A DNA stretch of 36,718 nt from UBA4615 sp046046245 (GCA_046046245.1 JBJOKE010000071.1:1-36718); one strand, 5' to 3'; numbered from the stretch's first letter, positions 16,643 to 25,545 are shown. Numbers and translations: made by a program. Notes: a model not told the origin generated them from the letters alone.

Positions 16643-16658
16643 GGGCACGGCCGTTGCC
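16643..16658 (+). promoter_or_regulatory. Sigma54-type promoter before the degenerate kinase gene
   Basis: GGGCACG-GCCG-TTGCC matches TGGCACG-N4-TTGCW at 10 of 12 positions with exact GG-N10-GC spacing (GG 16644-16645, GC 16656-16657). The predicted start is ~16669, ahead of the small frame at 16716 and the kinase-like gene. Confidence 0.5.
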
Positions 16659-16715
16659 TGCAGCATCCGGCCGACGCCCCGTGCGCGACGACGACCGATC
16701 CGGAAGGAGTTCACC

Positions 16716-16835
16716 GTGACCGCACCCCGCCCGCCCATGCCCTCCACCCGACCGCGCGGCGAGCATCCGTTGCGTCCGACCCGGCCGCCCGCCGACCCCC
16801 CCGGCCGAGCCCGGACCGACCATCCTCGCACGTGA
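16716..16835 (+). CDS. Possible 39-residue leader peptide
   Basis: A GTG at 16716 follows the best ribosome binding site in this area (GGAAGGAG, 16702-16709). It opens a 39-codon frame rich in Pro and Arg (start MTAPRPPMPSTRPRG). Its TGA overlaps a GTG at 16832 (GTGA), which is in frame with the kinase-like gene. It could be a translated leader coupled to the kinase, or a coincidence in GC-rich DNA. No homologue is recognised. The rest of the 16569-16921 interval holds only the sigma54-type site. Confidence 0.25.
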   Translation: MTAPRPPMPSTRPRGEHPLRPTRPPADPPGRARTDHPRT

Positions 16836-16921
16836 GCGTGCCGACGCTGCTCGGCGGCGCGCGCTCGGGCCCGCCGGTCGATGTGGTTCAATCGTGCGTG
16901 ACCACCACCGGCTGGCGCGAG

Positions 16922-17659
16922 ATGAACCCGTCCGACACGGCTCCTGCGCTGCGGATGACGCGCGACGAGTTCGCGTCGCTCGTCACGCACGAGCTGCGCA
17001 ATCCCCTGAACGCGATGAACGGCTGGCTGCACCTGCTGTCGGTCGATCCGGCGCCGCGCGCCGAGGGCGCGCAGAAGGCCCTCGCCGGGCTGCGGCGTGC
17101 GCTCGACCAGCAGGTCGCGCTGATCGACACGCTCGGCCGCGTGCTGCGGCTGGCGGGCGGCGAGCACTCGGCGCGGCTCGAGCCGCTCGAGCTGGGCGCC
17201 GTCCTCGACGAGGTTGCCGACGCGCTGCGTCCGGCTGCGGCGCAGGCGGGCCGGGAGGTGGTCGTCGGTCGTGCGCACGATGCCTGGATCGCCGGCGACC
17301 GAGCGGCCGCCACGGCCGCGCTGCGCGCGCTGGGCGCGCATGCGCTGCGTCACGGCCTGCCCGGCGCGCCGCTGCTGCTGCTGCTCGAGGGCAGCGCGGC
17401 GCGGCCCGAGCTGCAGGTGTCGATCGACGAGGGCGACGACGGCGGGCTGTCGATCTGGCACGCGTTCGGATCGGGACACCGGCTGCCGCTCGAGCTGCTG
17501 CACGCGCTGATGGCGCTCGAGGCACAGGGCGCACGCGTGGCGCCGAGCGGCGACGGGCGCGTCGGCGACGTGCTGTCGATCCGCTTCGACCCGCCGTCGA
17601 CGGTCCCTGAGTCGCCCGGGGGCCCCACGACCACCCTGCTCGAGGGACCACGTGCCTGA
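16922..17659 (+). CDS. Degenerate histidine kinase, possible phosphotransferase
   Basis: A 245-residue soluble protein with a clear HisKA dimerisation/phosphoacceptor helix (VTHELRNPLNAMNGWLHLL; H23). The ATP-binding half is eroded. The N-box position reads LGAHALRHG instead of LxxNAxKF. The G1 box DxGxGI is replaced by IDEGDDGG, and the G2 box is only vaguely recognisable (GSGHRLPLELLHAL). It probably cannot bind ATP; it may accept phosphate through H23, as Spo0B or ChpT do. The H-box closely resembles that of the hybrid kinase in this window. An alternative start is the GTG at 16832. It lies 36 nt before a receiver gene. Confidence 0.72.
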   Translation: MNPSDTAPALRMTRDEFASLVTHELRNPLNAMNGWLHLLSVDPAPRAEGAQKALAGLRRALDQQVALIDTLGRVLRLAGGEHSARLEPLELGAVLDEVADALRPAAAQAGREVVVGRAHDAWIAGDRAAATAALRALGAHALRHGLPGAPLLLLLEGSAARPELQVSIDEGDDGGLSIWHAFGSGHRLPLELLHALMALEAQGARVAPSGDGRVGDVLSIRFDPPSTVPESPGGPTTTLLEGPRA

Positions 17660-17695
17660 GACGCGCGGCTGTCCTCTCACGACCGTGAGCCTCCG

Positions 17696-18253
17696 ATGAA
17701 AGACGTCCCGATGGATGCGGCACCGCCGACCGGCGCCTGCAGGGTGCTGGTGGTCGACGACAACGTCGACTCGGCGCAGAGCATGAGCCTGCTGCTCGGG
17801 CTCGAGGGCTACCGCGTCGAGTGCGCCTACGACGGCGAGGAGGCGCTCGTGCGCGCGGAGCGCTTCGAGCCCGAGGTGGTGCTGCTCGATCTCGGGCTGC
17901 CGCGATTCTCGGGCTACGAGGTCGCCCGCCGGCTGCGCGCCACGCCGCGCGGCGACCGGCTGCTGCTGGTCGCGGTGAGCGGCTACGGCCGCGAGCGCGA
18001 CCGGCTGGCGGCGCGGGAGGCGGGCTTCGACCTGCACCTCACCAAGCCGGCCGATCCCGACGAGGTGCTGCGGGTCCTGGCCGAGCGCGTCGCGTTGCGC
18101 GCCACCGGGCGCGCGACCGCGGTCACGACCACTGCGTCGCCGGGCCCAGCCGACGCACCGACCCCGTCGGCGGGCTCGCCAGCGCCTGGTCCCTCAGCCG
18201 AGCCCGGGCCGCGCTCCGACGTGCCCGGCGCAGGCGCAGCGCCGAACGCATGA
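17696..18253 (+). CDS. Single-domain response regulator with Pro/Ala tail
   Basis: A 185-residue protein. Residues ~14-130 are a complete receiver domain: acidic pair D21/D22, phosphoacceptor D65 (VVLLDLGLP), switch S95 (AVSGYG) and K117 (LTKP). There is no output domain. The last ~50 residues are a low-complexity Pro/Ala/Gly tail. Receivers of this sequence type are often fused to or encoded beside hybrid kinases. It follows the degenerate kinase by 36 nt. Its 3' end overlaps the convergent HdeD-like gene by 131 bp, so the tail may be shorter in reality or the overlap may be regulatory. Confidence 0.85.
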   Translation: MKDVPMDAAPPTGACRVLVVDDNVDSAQSMSLLLGLEGYRVECAYDGEEALVRAERFEPEVVLLDLGLPRFSGYEVARRLRATPRGDRLLLVAVSGYGRERDRLAAREAGFDLHLTKPADPDEVLRVLAERVALRATGRATAVTTTASPGPADAPTPSAGSPAPGPSAEPGPRSDVPGAGAAPNA

Positions 18254-18779
18254 TCCATGCCGCGAGCAGCAGCGCGGTGGCGCCGAGCGCGGGCACGGGG
18301 CCGTGCGCGGCCGCCTCGGCCTGCAGCGCGGCCAGCAGCGCGACACCGGCCGAGCCGGCCGCGATCGCGACCGGCAGCGCCGGCCAGCGGCCGCCGTGCG
18401 TGCGGGCGAGGCGGTCGTGCTGCGCGATCCCGCCGGCGAGCGCGACCGCCGCGAGCGCCAGCGCCAGCGGCGCGGCGAGCGCGCCCGCGCGGACCGCGTC
18501 GGACGGCTCGAGCGCGGCGGCGTGCGCGAACATCGCGGCCAGCGCGAGCGCGAGCGCGCCCTCGGCCGCCGCGAGCAGCCCGACCGTCGCGCCACCGCCG
18601 AGCCGCAGCGCGACCGACAGCGGATGGGCCGCGCTCGCGGCGAGCAGCAGCGCGAGCGCGGCGAGCGTGGCGCGCGGCGCGGCGTCGAAGCCGCCGGCCA
18701 TCGCGACGGGCGCGAAGGCGCCGAGCGCGCCGGCGCGCAGCGCGAGGCTCGCCCAGCTGTTCATGTAGACCAACGGCAT
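18123..18779 (-). CDS. HdeD-like (DUF308) membrane protein
   Basis: A 218-residue Ala-rich membrane protein with about six hydrophobic segments. It begins MPLVYMNSWASLALRAGALG and ends in a basic cytosolic tail (IMRSALRLRRARRSAARAR). The start pattern (W..LALRG.., then ~20-residue hydrophobic pairs) and length fit the HdeD/DUF308 acid-resistance membrane family, but the match is by pattern only. The ATG is preceded by GGAGG. The last ~43 codons overlap the receiver gene on the opposite strand. A sigma54-type site lies ~50 bp upstream. Confidence 0.65.
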   Translation of the reverse strand: MPLVYMNSWASLALRAGALGAFAPVAMAGGFDAAPRATLAALALLLAASAAHPLSVALRLGGGATVGLLAAAEGALALALAAMFAHAAALEPSDAVRAGALAAPLALALAAVALAGGIAQHDRLARTHGGRWPALPVAIAAGSAGVALLAALQAEAAAHGPVPALGATALLLAAWIMRSALRLRRARRSAARARLRDQALASPPTGSVRRLGPATQWS

Positions 18780-18826
18780 GTCCGTTCCTCCTTCGAATCG
18801 GGTGCTCGGCATCCTTTCGGATGTGC

Positions 18827-18842
18827 AGCACGGACCGTGCCC
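18827..18842 (-). promoter_or_regulatory. Sigma54-type promoter overlapping an inverted repeat
   Basis: On the minus strand, GGGCACG-GTCC-GTGCT has 10 of 12 matches and exact GG-N10-GC spacing. The predicted start is ~18816, 37 nt before the HdeD-like ATG. The same bases contain a perfect inverted repeat, GCACGG-T-CCGTGC (18828-18840), between this gene and the divergent sigma54-dependent regulator, so it could instead be an operator. Confidence 0.42.
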
Positions 18843-18899
18843 GCCCCTTCCCGGGACGCGACCCGCTGCGCCTGCGCCCAACCCGGCTACCATCGACCC

Positions 18900-20306
<1,407 letters not shown>

Positions 20307-20372
20307 CCGTCGCAGCCGGCGCCGTCCAGGCAGCCCGCCCGGCTGACGCCAGCCCGGCCGGCCCTCAGGTCC

Positions 20373-21806
20373 TCAGGCCGTCGGCCGGTGGGACATCTTC
20401 CGCACCTCGACGCTCGGGATCTGCAGCGAGTCCCGGTACTTCGACACGGTGCGCCGCGCGACCCGGATGCCACGCTGCTCGAGCATCCGCGTGAGCTTGA
20501 TGTCCGACAGCGGCCGGTTCCCGTCCTCGGTCCCGATCAGCTCGGTGATCAGCGCGCGCACCGCGGTCGCCGAGCACGGCGCGCCGGCTGCGGTCTCGAC
20601 GTGGCTGCCGAAGAAGTGCTTGAACTCGAGCAGGCCGCGCGGCGTGGCCATGTACTTGCGGCTGGTCACGCGCGAGACGGTCGATTCGTGCAGCCCCACC
20701 TTCTCGGCGATCTCGCCGAGCGTCAGCGGCTTCATCGCCATCGCCCCGTGGTCGAAGAAGCGGCGCTGGTGGTCGACGATCGCCTGCGCCACGCGCTGGA
20801 TCGTCTGGAAGCGCTGCTCGATGTTGCGCACCAGCCAGCGCGCCTCGCGCAGCTGCTGCGAGACCGGCGAGCCGCCGCCCTCGCGTCCGCCCTTGAGGAT
20901 GCTCGCGTAGAACCGGCTCACGTGGATCCGCGGGATCACCTCGGGGTTGATCGAGGCGACCCACCGGCCCTTCTGGTGCTGGACGATCACGTCGGCCACG
21001 ACGAACTGGGTCTCGTCGGCGCCGAAGCCGGCGCCGGGGCGCGGCGTGAGGCCGCGCAGCAGCATGGTGGCCGCCTGCAGGGCGGCCGCCTCGCAGCCGA
21101 GCTCGCGCTGAAGGCGCTGGAAGTCGTGTGCGGCGAGCAGTTCCAGGTGGTGATCGACGATCCGCATCGCCAGCCCGCGCGCCGGATGCTCGACGGGATC
21201 GAGTGCCTGCAGCTGCAGCCGCAGGCATTCGGCGACCGTGCGTGCGGCGACGCCGGCCGGGTCGAGCGCCTGCACGTGGCGCAGCGCGACCCGCAGCTCG
21301 TCGGACTCGACGGGCGGATCGAGCGGGCACAGCGCGGCGAGGTCGTCGAGCGGCTGGGTCAGGTAGCCCGAGCCGTCGACCGCCTCGATCACCGCCTGCA
21401 CGAGCACCGCGTCGCGGTCGGACAGGCGCAGGCAGCCGGCCTGCTGCAGCAGGTGCTCGCGCAGCGTCGGCGTGTCCGGCACGCTCAGCGCCGGGTCCCA
21501 CTCGTCGTCGCCGCCGCGGTTGGATCGGTGGTCCGAGGGCGCGCCGCTCCAGAGTTCGTCGAACGCGGCGGTGGCGTCGCCGGGCTCGGATTCGTCGGCG
21601 GCCGTCTCCGTCGTCTCGGGCGCGTCGTTCTCGGTCTGGCCGGGGTCCTCGGACTCGACGGTCTCGAGGAAGGGGTTCGTCGTCAGCACCTCCTGCACCT
21701 GCTGCTGGAACTCGAGCGAGGACAGCTGCAGCAGCTGGATCGAGCGCTGCAGGAACGGCGTCATGGTCAGCTGGTGGCCTGCGCGCAGCTGGAGCGATAC
21801 GGTCAT
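20373..21806 (-). CDS. rpoN: RNA polymerase sigma54 factor, probable second copy
   Basis: A 477-residue sigma54. Region I is Gln/Leu-rich (QLRAGHQLTMTPFLQRSIQL, then LLQLSSLEFQQQVQEVL). An acidic region II follows (~50-95), then core-binding region III, the helix-turn-helix (IAEKVGLHESTVSRVTSRKY) and the RpoN box ARRTVSKYRD (450-459; consensus ARRTVAKYRE). The usual neighbours of the housekeeping gene (lptB, hpf, ptsN) are absent, and an activator gene lies adjacent, which suggests a paralogue like RpoN2 of Ralstonia. A perfect sigma54 promoter lies 50 bp upstream. An AGGA site precedes the ATG. Confidence 0.94.
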   Translation of the reverse strand: MTVSLQLRAGHQLTMTPFLQRSIQLLQLSSLEFQQQVQEVLTTNPFLETVESEDPGQTENDAPETTETAADESEPGDATAAFDELWSGAPSDHRSNRGGDDEWDPALSVPDTPTLREHLLQQAGCLRLSDRDAVLVQAVIEAVDGSGYLTQPLDDLAALCPLDPPVESDELRVALRHVQALDPAGVAARTVAECLRLQLQALDPVEHPARGLAMRIVDHHLELLAAHDFQRLQRELGCEAAALQAATMLLRGLTPRPGAGFGADETQFVVADVIVQHQKGRWVASINPEVIPRIHVSRFYASILKGGREGGGSPVSQQLREARWLVRNIEQRFQTIQRVAQAIVDHQRRFFDHGAMAMKPLTLGEIAEKVGLHESTVSRVTSRKYMATPRGLLEFKHFFGSHVETAAGAPCSATAVRALITELIGTEDGNRPLSDIKLTRMLEQRGIRVARRTVSKYRDSLQIPSVEVRKMSHRPTA

Positions 21807-21855
21807 CGAGGGTCGTCCTGGTGGGGGTCGATGTCGGGCGGTGACCCCCATGACG

Positions 21856-21871
21856 TGCAATCCCCGTGCCA
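21856..21871 (-). promoter_or_regulatory. rpoN: Perfect sigma54 promoter upstream of rpoN
   Basis: On the minus strand TGGCACG-GGGA-TTGCA matches all 12 consensus positions of TGGCACG-N4-TTGCW. The predicted start is ~21845, giving a ~38-nt leader before the rpoN ATG at 21806. This implies positive autoregulation of this sigma54 gene or control by another RpoN. The rest of the 182-bp interval shows no sigma70-type promoter. Confidence 0.75.
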
Positions 21872-21988
21872 TTGCCCGCAAACCCGCGTAGGACCGTCGG
21901 CCGGCGGGTCCGGACGGCAGTTTTTCCAGGGTCGACGGTCCCGGGCACGGACATTTCTGCCGGCAACCGGCTCGGCGAGACGCGCGGC

Positions 21989-23785
21989 CTACTGCCCGGG
22001 GGGCGGCCGCCCGCCATCGGCCTCGTGCTGCAGGCGCGCGAGCCGCGCCACGAGATCGGCCTGTGACAGCGGCTTGCCGAGGTGCTCGCGAAAGCCCGCC
22101 TGCAGGCTGCGCTCGCGATCCTCGGCGCGGGTGAACGCGCTCAGGGCGAACGCGACGATCCGCGAGGCCGGCCGCACGCCTGCCTCGCGCTCGTGGCAGC
22201 GGATCCGCTCGAGCACCGCCCAGCCGGTCTCGCCGGGCAGCGCGATGTCGCACAGCAGGACCGGCGGCGGACCGTCGGTCGGCAGGTCGCGCACCGCCGC
22301 CATCGCCTCGCGGCCGTCGGCGGCCGCGTACACGGTCGCGCCCTGCGCGGCGAGGCACTCGGCGAGCACCTCGCGCGAGTCGTCGTGGTCCTCGACGACC
22401 AGCACCCTGAGCCCGGCGAGCGGCGCCGGCGTCACGTCCGCGGCGGGCGGCTCGGCCTCGCTCCAGCCGGTCTCGGCGAGCACCTCCCCGTCGCGGCGGC
22501 CCGCCGCGTCCGCAGGCACGTCCATCCCGAGGGGCAGCGATACCGTGAAGCACGTGCCGCGGCCCACCCCCTCGCTGCGGGCCATCACGCGGCCGCCGTG
22601 CGCCTTCACGATGTACCGGACCAGCGCGAGCCCGAGCCCGAGCCCGCCGGTCGCGCGGGTGCTCGAGCTGTCGGCCTGGCGGAACCGGTCGAAGACGTAC
22701 GGCAGGAACGCAGGGTCGATGCCCTGGCCGTCGTCCTCGACCTCGAGCTGCGCGAGCCAGCCGAGCCGCTCCAGCCGCACCGCGACGTGGCCGCCGGGTG
22801 CGGTGAACTTCACCGCGTTGGTCAGCAGGTTCCAGATCGCCTGTTCGAGCCGCGCGGCATCGCCCACGGTCGCGAAGCCGCCCGCGGGGGCGGCCACCGA
22901 CAGGGCGATCCGCTTGCGCTCGGCGAGCGGCCGCACGGTGTCGACGGCGGCCTGCACCAGCGGCACGAGGTCCAGGGGCTGCAGCGACAGTCGCAGCGTG
23001 CCGCCGACGACCCGCGCGGTGTCGAGCAGGTCGTCGACGAGCTGTGCCTGGAGGTCGAGGTTGCGCTGGATCACGTCGATCGCATGGCCCAGGGCCTGCC
23101 CGTCGCCGGCGCGTCGGCGACGCAGCACGTGCAGCCAGCCCTGGATCGCGTTGAGCGGGGTGCGCAGTTCGTGCGAGACGATCGCGAGCATCTCCTCCTT
23201 CGCACGGTCGGCCCGCTCGGCCTCGGCACGCGCTGCGCGCTCGCGCGCGAGCGTCTCGTGCACCGCGAGCGACGAACCCGCGAGCAGCGCGAACTGCGCG
23301 AGGACGGCGTGATCCTCGGGCGCGAACCCGCCCCAGACCCGGTCGCGTCCGAGTCCGAGGAAGCCTCGGCCCCGGCCGTGCGCGTCGGGCAGCGGCACGC
23401 GCAGCCGGTGGACCAGCGCGCCACCGGGCTCGGGCCCGTCTCCCGATCGGTCCGCGTCGAGCGCGGCGCGCTGCCAGCGTTCGCGCTCGGCGGCCGGCAG
23501 CGAGGCGTCGGCATCGAGGCCCACCGTCGGTCCCGCGCCCGACTCGCTGCGGTAGGCGACCGCGACCGCGATCGACGCGGGCACGACCTGCCGAAGCGCA
23601 TGCGCGACCTTCGCGAGCCGCTCGTCGGCCGGGCCCGGCGCGCCGATCGCGCCGAAGGCGGCGTTCAGCGCCCGCAGCCGGTCGTTCACCGTCGCGAGCC
23701 GGCGGGAGCCGTCGTGCGGCGAGGCGGTCCGCTCGCGCCTGCGCGACGCGAGCGTCCCGTCGGCCTGCCGGCGCACCGCAGTCAT
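21989..23785 (-). CDS. Hybrid sensor kinase (GAF-HisKA-HATPase-REC)
   Basis: A 598-residue soluble hybrid histidine kinase. It has a GAF-like sensor (~35-180), a coiled linker (ETLARERAARAEAERADRAK), HisKA with H205 (IVSHELRTPLNAIQGWL), and HATPase with N323 (LLTNAVKF), DDGQGID (351-357) and GLGLGLALV. A C-terminal receiver follows from ~458 with E465/D466, D513 (LLCDIALPGETGW) and the LGKP lysine. No membrane segment is present, so the signal is intracellular. It sits between rpoN and the BON lipoprotein, all on the same strand. Having an internal receiver implies a phosphorelay; an intermediate histidine donor would be needed to reach a final regulator. Confidence 0.92.
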   Translation of the reverse strand: MTAVRRQADGTLASRRRERTASPHDGSRRLATVNDRLRALNAAFGAIGAPGPADERLAKVAHALRQVVPASIAVAVAYRSESGAGPTVGLDADASLPAAERERWQRAALDADRSGDGPEPGGALVHRLRVPLPDAHGRGRGFLGLGRDRVWGGFAPEDHAVLAQFALLAGSSLAVHETLARERAARAEAERADRAKEEMLAIVSHELRTPLNAIQGWLHVLRRRRAGDGQALGHAIDVIQRNLDLQAQLVDDLLDTARVVGGTLRLSLQPLDLVPLVQAAVDTVRPLAERKRIALSVAAPAGGFATVGDAARLEQAIWNLLTNAVKFTAPGGHVAVRLERLGWLAQLEVEDDGQGIDPAFLPYVFDRFRQADSSSTRATGGLGLGLALVRYIVKAHGGRVMARSEGVGRGTCFTVSLPLGMDVPADAAGRRDGEVLAETGWSEAEPPAADVTPAPLAGLRVLVVEDHDDSREVLAECLAAQGATVYAAADGREAMAAVRDLPTDGPPPVLLCDIALPGETGWAVLERIRCHEREAGVRPASRIVAFALSAFTRAEDRERSLQAGFREHLGKPLSQADLVARLARLQHEADGGRPPPGQ

Positions 23786-23876
23786 CCGGCCGGCCAGCGC
23801 CCGGGTCGTGCCGAGCGCCGCGACGACCAGCAGGCCGACCGGCGCGCCGCCTGCCGCGACGATCGTGGGCGCGCGA

Positions 23877-24206
23877 TCACTGCGGCCCCGTCCGCACGAT
23901 GATGTCGTTGCGGACCGCGCGCACGCCCTTGACCTGGCGTGCGATCGCCGAGGCGCGGTCCTTCTCGAGCTGCGTCTTCGCGAAACCCGACAGCTGCGTG
24001 ACGCCGTTCATCGTCTCGACGCTGATCGAGGTCGCGGCGACATCCTTGTCGGAGGCCATCTTCGCCTTGATCTCGGTGGTGATCTTCGTGTCGTCGACGT
24101 ACTCGCCGACCGACTCCTGGTTGCGGGCGACCGAGCATGCGGCCATCGTGCCGGTGAGCGCGAGCGCGAGGACCAGACGCTGCCTGCGGGTGATGTGAGG
24201 GGTCAT
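23877..24206 (-). CDS. BON-domain lipoprotein
   Basis: A 109-residue small lipoprotein. The signal MTPHITRRQRLVLALALTGT ends in the lipobox MAAC (C24), followed by one BON domain (~35-105: TTEIKAKMASDKDVAATSIS, then VTQLSGFAKTQLEKDRA, then KGVRAVRNDIIVR). BON proteins (OsmY/Kbp-like) bind membranes or envelope components and are commonly stress-induced. I chose the ATG at 24206, six nt after GGAG; an ATG at 24212 abuts that site. It follows the ElaB/YqjD-like gene by 35 bp and is probably in its operon. Confidence 0.88.
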   Translation of the reverse strand: MTPHITRRQRLVLALALTGTMAACSVARNQESVGEYVDDTKITTEIKAKMASDKDVAATSISVETMNGVTQLSGFAKTQLEKDRASAIARQVKGVRAVRNDIIVRTGPQ

Positions 24207-24241
24207 CGGCATCTCCGTGGGCGGATGGGAGGACGGCCGGC

Positions 24242-24613
24242 TCAGTCGCGCCGCGACAGCAGCAGGCCGACGAGCAACCCGCCGGCGGCGGCGAGCGCGA
24301 TCGACGACAGCGGCCGCTCGACGACCGCGTCACGCGAGTGGTCGAGGCCGCGCGCCATCCGCTCGCGGGCACGCCAGCTCATCTCCCGGCCCTGGTCGAG
24401 CGCGGCATTCATCCGGGTGCGGGCATGCGAGACGCGCCGCTCGATCTCGCCGCGCAGGTCGCCGTGGCCGCCGCGAGCGAGCTCGGACAGGTCGTCGAGG
24501 AAGGCGCCGAACTCCGAGCGGTGCGAGTCGTCGCCTCGCGCGGGACCGCGTGCGACATGGCTGCCGTGCTCGGGGGACGGGCCGACGGGCAGGCTGGTAT
24601 TCATGCTGCTCAT
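24242..24613 (-). CDS. ElaB/YqjD-like (DUF883) membrane-anchored protein
   Basis: A 123-residue protein with a soluble helical region (FGAFLDDLSELARGGHGDLR, then RRVSHARTRMNAALDQGR) and one C-terminal membrane anchor (PLSSIALAAAGGLLVGLLLS) ending RRD. This is the layout of the DUF883/ElaB/YqjD family, C-tail-anchored proteins reported to bind ribosomes in stationary phase in E. coli. GGAGA precedes the ATG. It lies 23 bp after the NarX-like kinase gene and before the BON lipoprotein gene, consistent with one operon. Confidence 0.82.
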   Translation of the reverse strand: MSSMNTSLPVGPSPEHGSHVARGPARGDDSHRSEFGAFLDDLSELARGGHGDLRGEIERRVSHARTRMNAALDQGREMSWRARERMARGLDHSRDAVVERPLSSIALAAAGGLLVGLLLSRRD

Positions 24614-24636
24614 GGTGTGCTTCTCCGTGTCGTGGG

Positions 24637-25446
24637 TCAGGGGTGGGGAGCGGGGCGCGTGCGTTCGTGGGCGGGGCGGCCGCGGGTCGTCGCGTCGCGT
24701 GCGGCCGCGGGCCGCGGCGCGCGGCGCGGCGTCGCTGTCCGAGCCGGCAGCGGCAGGGTCGCGCGGATCGACGTGCCGGCGCCCGGCGCGGCCTCGATCT
24801 CCAGCCGGCCGCCGACCGAGAGCATCCGGTGCCGCATGCCGGCCAGACCGTGGTGGCCGCTGCCGACCGAGGCCGGCTCGAAGCCCGCGCCATCGTCGTC
24901 GACCGACAGCTCGATTCGGCCGCGGGTACGTCGCAGCGTCACGCGGACCGTCGTGGCGTCCGCGTACTTGTGCACGTTGGTCAGCGCCTCCTGGACGATC
25001 CGGTAGAGCGCGAGCGCGGGCTCGCCCGTCATCGAGACCGACGCGTCGAGCGCGGCGACGATGCGGCCCGCGAAGCGCGACCGGTTCGTCGCGACCAGCT
25101 GCTCGAGCGCGGGCACCAGACCCAGGTGCGTCAGCACCGTCGGATGCAGGTCCTCGACGATCCGGCGCTTGAGCTCGATCCCCTGCGCGAGCACCCGCCG
25201 CAGCGCGGTCAGGCGCTGCGCGATCGCCGGCTCGTGGCAGGCCGGCTGCGCCGCGATCCACGCGACATCGAGCCGGGCCGCGGTGAGGATCGCGCCCAGC
25301 TCGTCGTGAAGCTCGCGGGCGAGCGCGGCGCGCTCCGCTTCGCGGGTCCGCTGCAGCCACGCCGCGAGGTGCGCGCCGTCGTCGGCGCGATCGGCAGCCC
25401 AGAGCAGGGCGCCGGCGGATTCGGGAGTCGGAGGGTGGCTCGACAT
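24637..25446 (-). CDS. Soluble NarX/DegS-type histidine kinase
   Basis: A 269-residue HisKA_3-type kinase without membrane segments. The H-box is ALARELHDELGAILTAARLD (H47). The HATPase domain has IVQEALTNVHKYADAT (N-box), VDDDGAGFEP (G1) and HHGLAGMRHRMLSVGG (G2), ending in a basic tail. This kinase class pairs with NarL/LuxR-type regulators, and one is encoded divergently 100 bp away. A GTG at 25452 is an alternative start. It is the first gene of a likely operon with the ElaB/YqjD-like and BON genes. The sensing input is unclear, as only ~30 residues precede the H-box helix. Confidence 0.9.
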   Translation of the reverse strand: MSSHPPTPESAGALLWAADRADDGAHLAAWLQRTREAERAALARELHDELGAILTAARLDVAWIAAQPACHEPAIAQRLTALRRVLAQGIELKRRIVEDLHPTVLTHLGLVPALEQLVATNRSRFAGRIVAALDASVSMTGEPALALYRIVQEALTNVHKYADATTVRVTLRRTRGRIELSVDDDGAGFEPASVGSGHHGLAGMRHRMLSVGGRLEIEAAPGAGTSIRATLPLPARTATPRRAPRPAAARDATTRGRPAHERTRPAPHP

Positions 25447-25462
25447 GGGCACGATGGTTGCA
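25447..25462 (+). promoter_or_regulatory. Sigma54-type promoter before the NarL-type regulator
   Basis: GGGCACG-ATGG-TTGCA matches 11 of 12 consensus positions with exact GG-N10-GC spacing (GG 25448-25449, GC 25460-25461). The predicted start is ~25473, 73 nt before the regulator ATG. It abuts the first codon of the divergent kinase gene. Confidence 0.6.
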
Positions 25463-25509
25463 TCTCCGTCACTGCGCTCCCGAGACGCTCGGGACGCCCA
25501 TCCGAAGTC

Positions 25510-25525
25510 AGCAATAACGGTGCCC
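25510..25525 (-). promoter_or_regulatory. Sigma54-type promoter before the NarX-type kinase operon
   Basis: On the minus strand GGGCACC-GTTA-TTGCT matches 10 of 12 positions, with a perfect TTGCW half and exact GG-N10-GC spacing. The predicted start is ~25499, 53 nt before the kinase ATG. It faces the site at 25447-25462, so both arms of this divergon appear sigma54-dependent. Confidence 0.55.
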
Positions 25526-25545
25526 GCCAGGAGAGCCCAGCCATC

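Noticed and set aside
21896..21925. GC-rich inverted repeat followed by TTTTT upstream of rpoN
   Set aside because: The T-run does not directly follow a stable stem and is only five long; not a convincing terminator.
23786..23876. GGCACG-containing GG-N10-GC site before the hybrid kinase
   Set aside because: Only about 8 of 12 matches (GGGCG at the -12 half), so I did not count it among the sigma54 sites.
22082..23902. 606-codon + strand frame opposite the hybrid kinase
   Set aside because: The minus-strand product has every kinase motif in order; the + frame has none.
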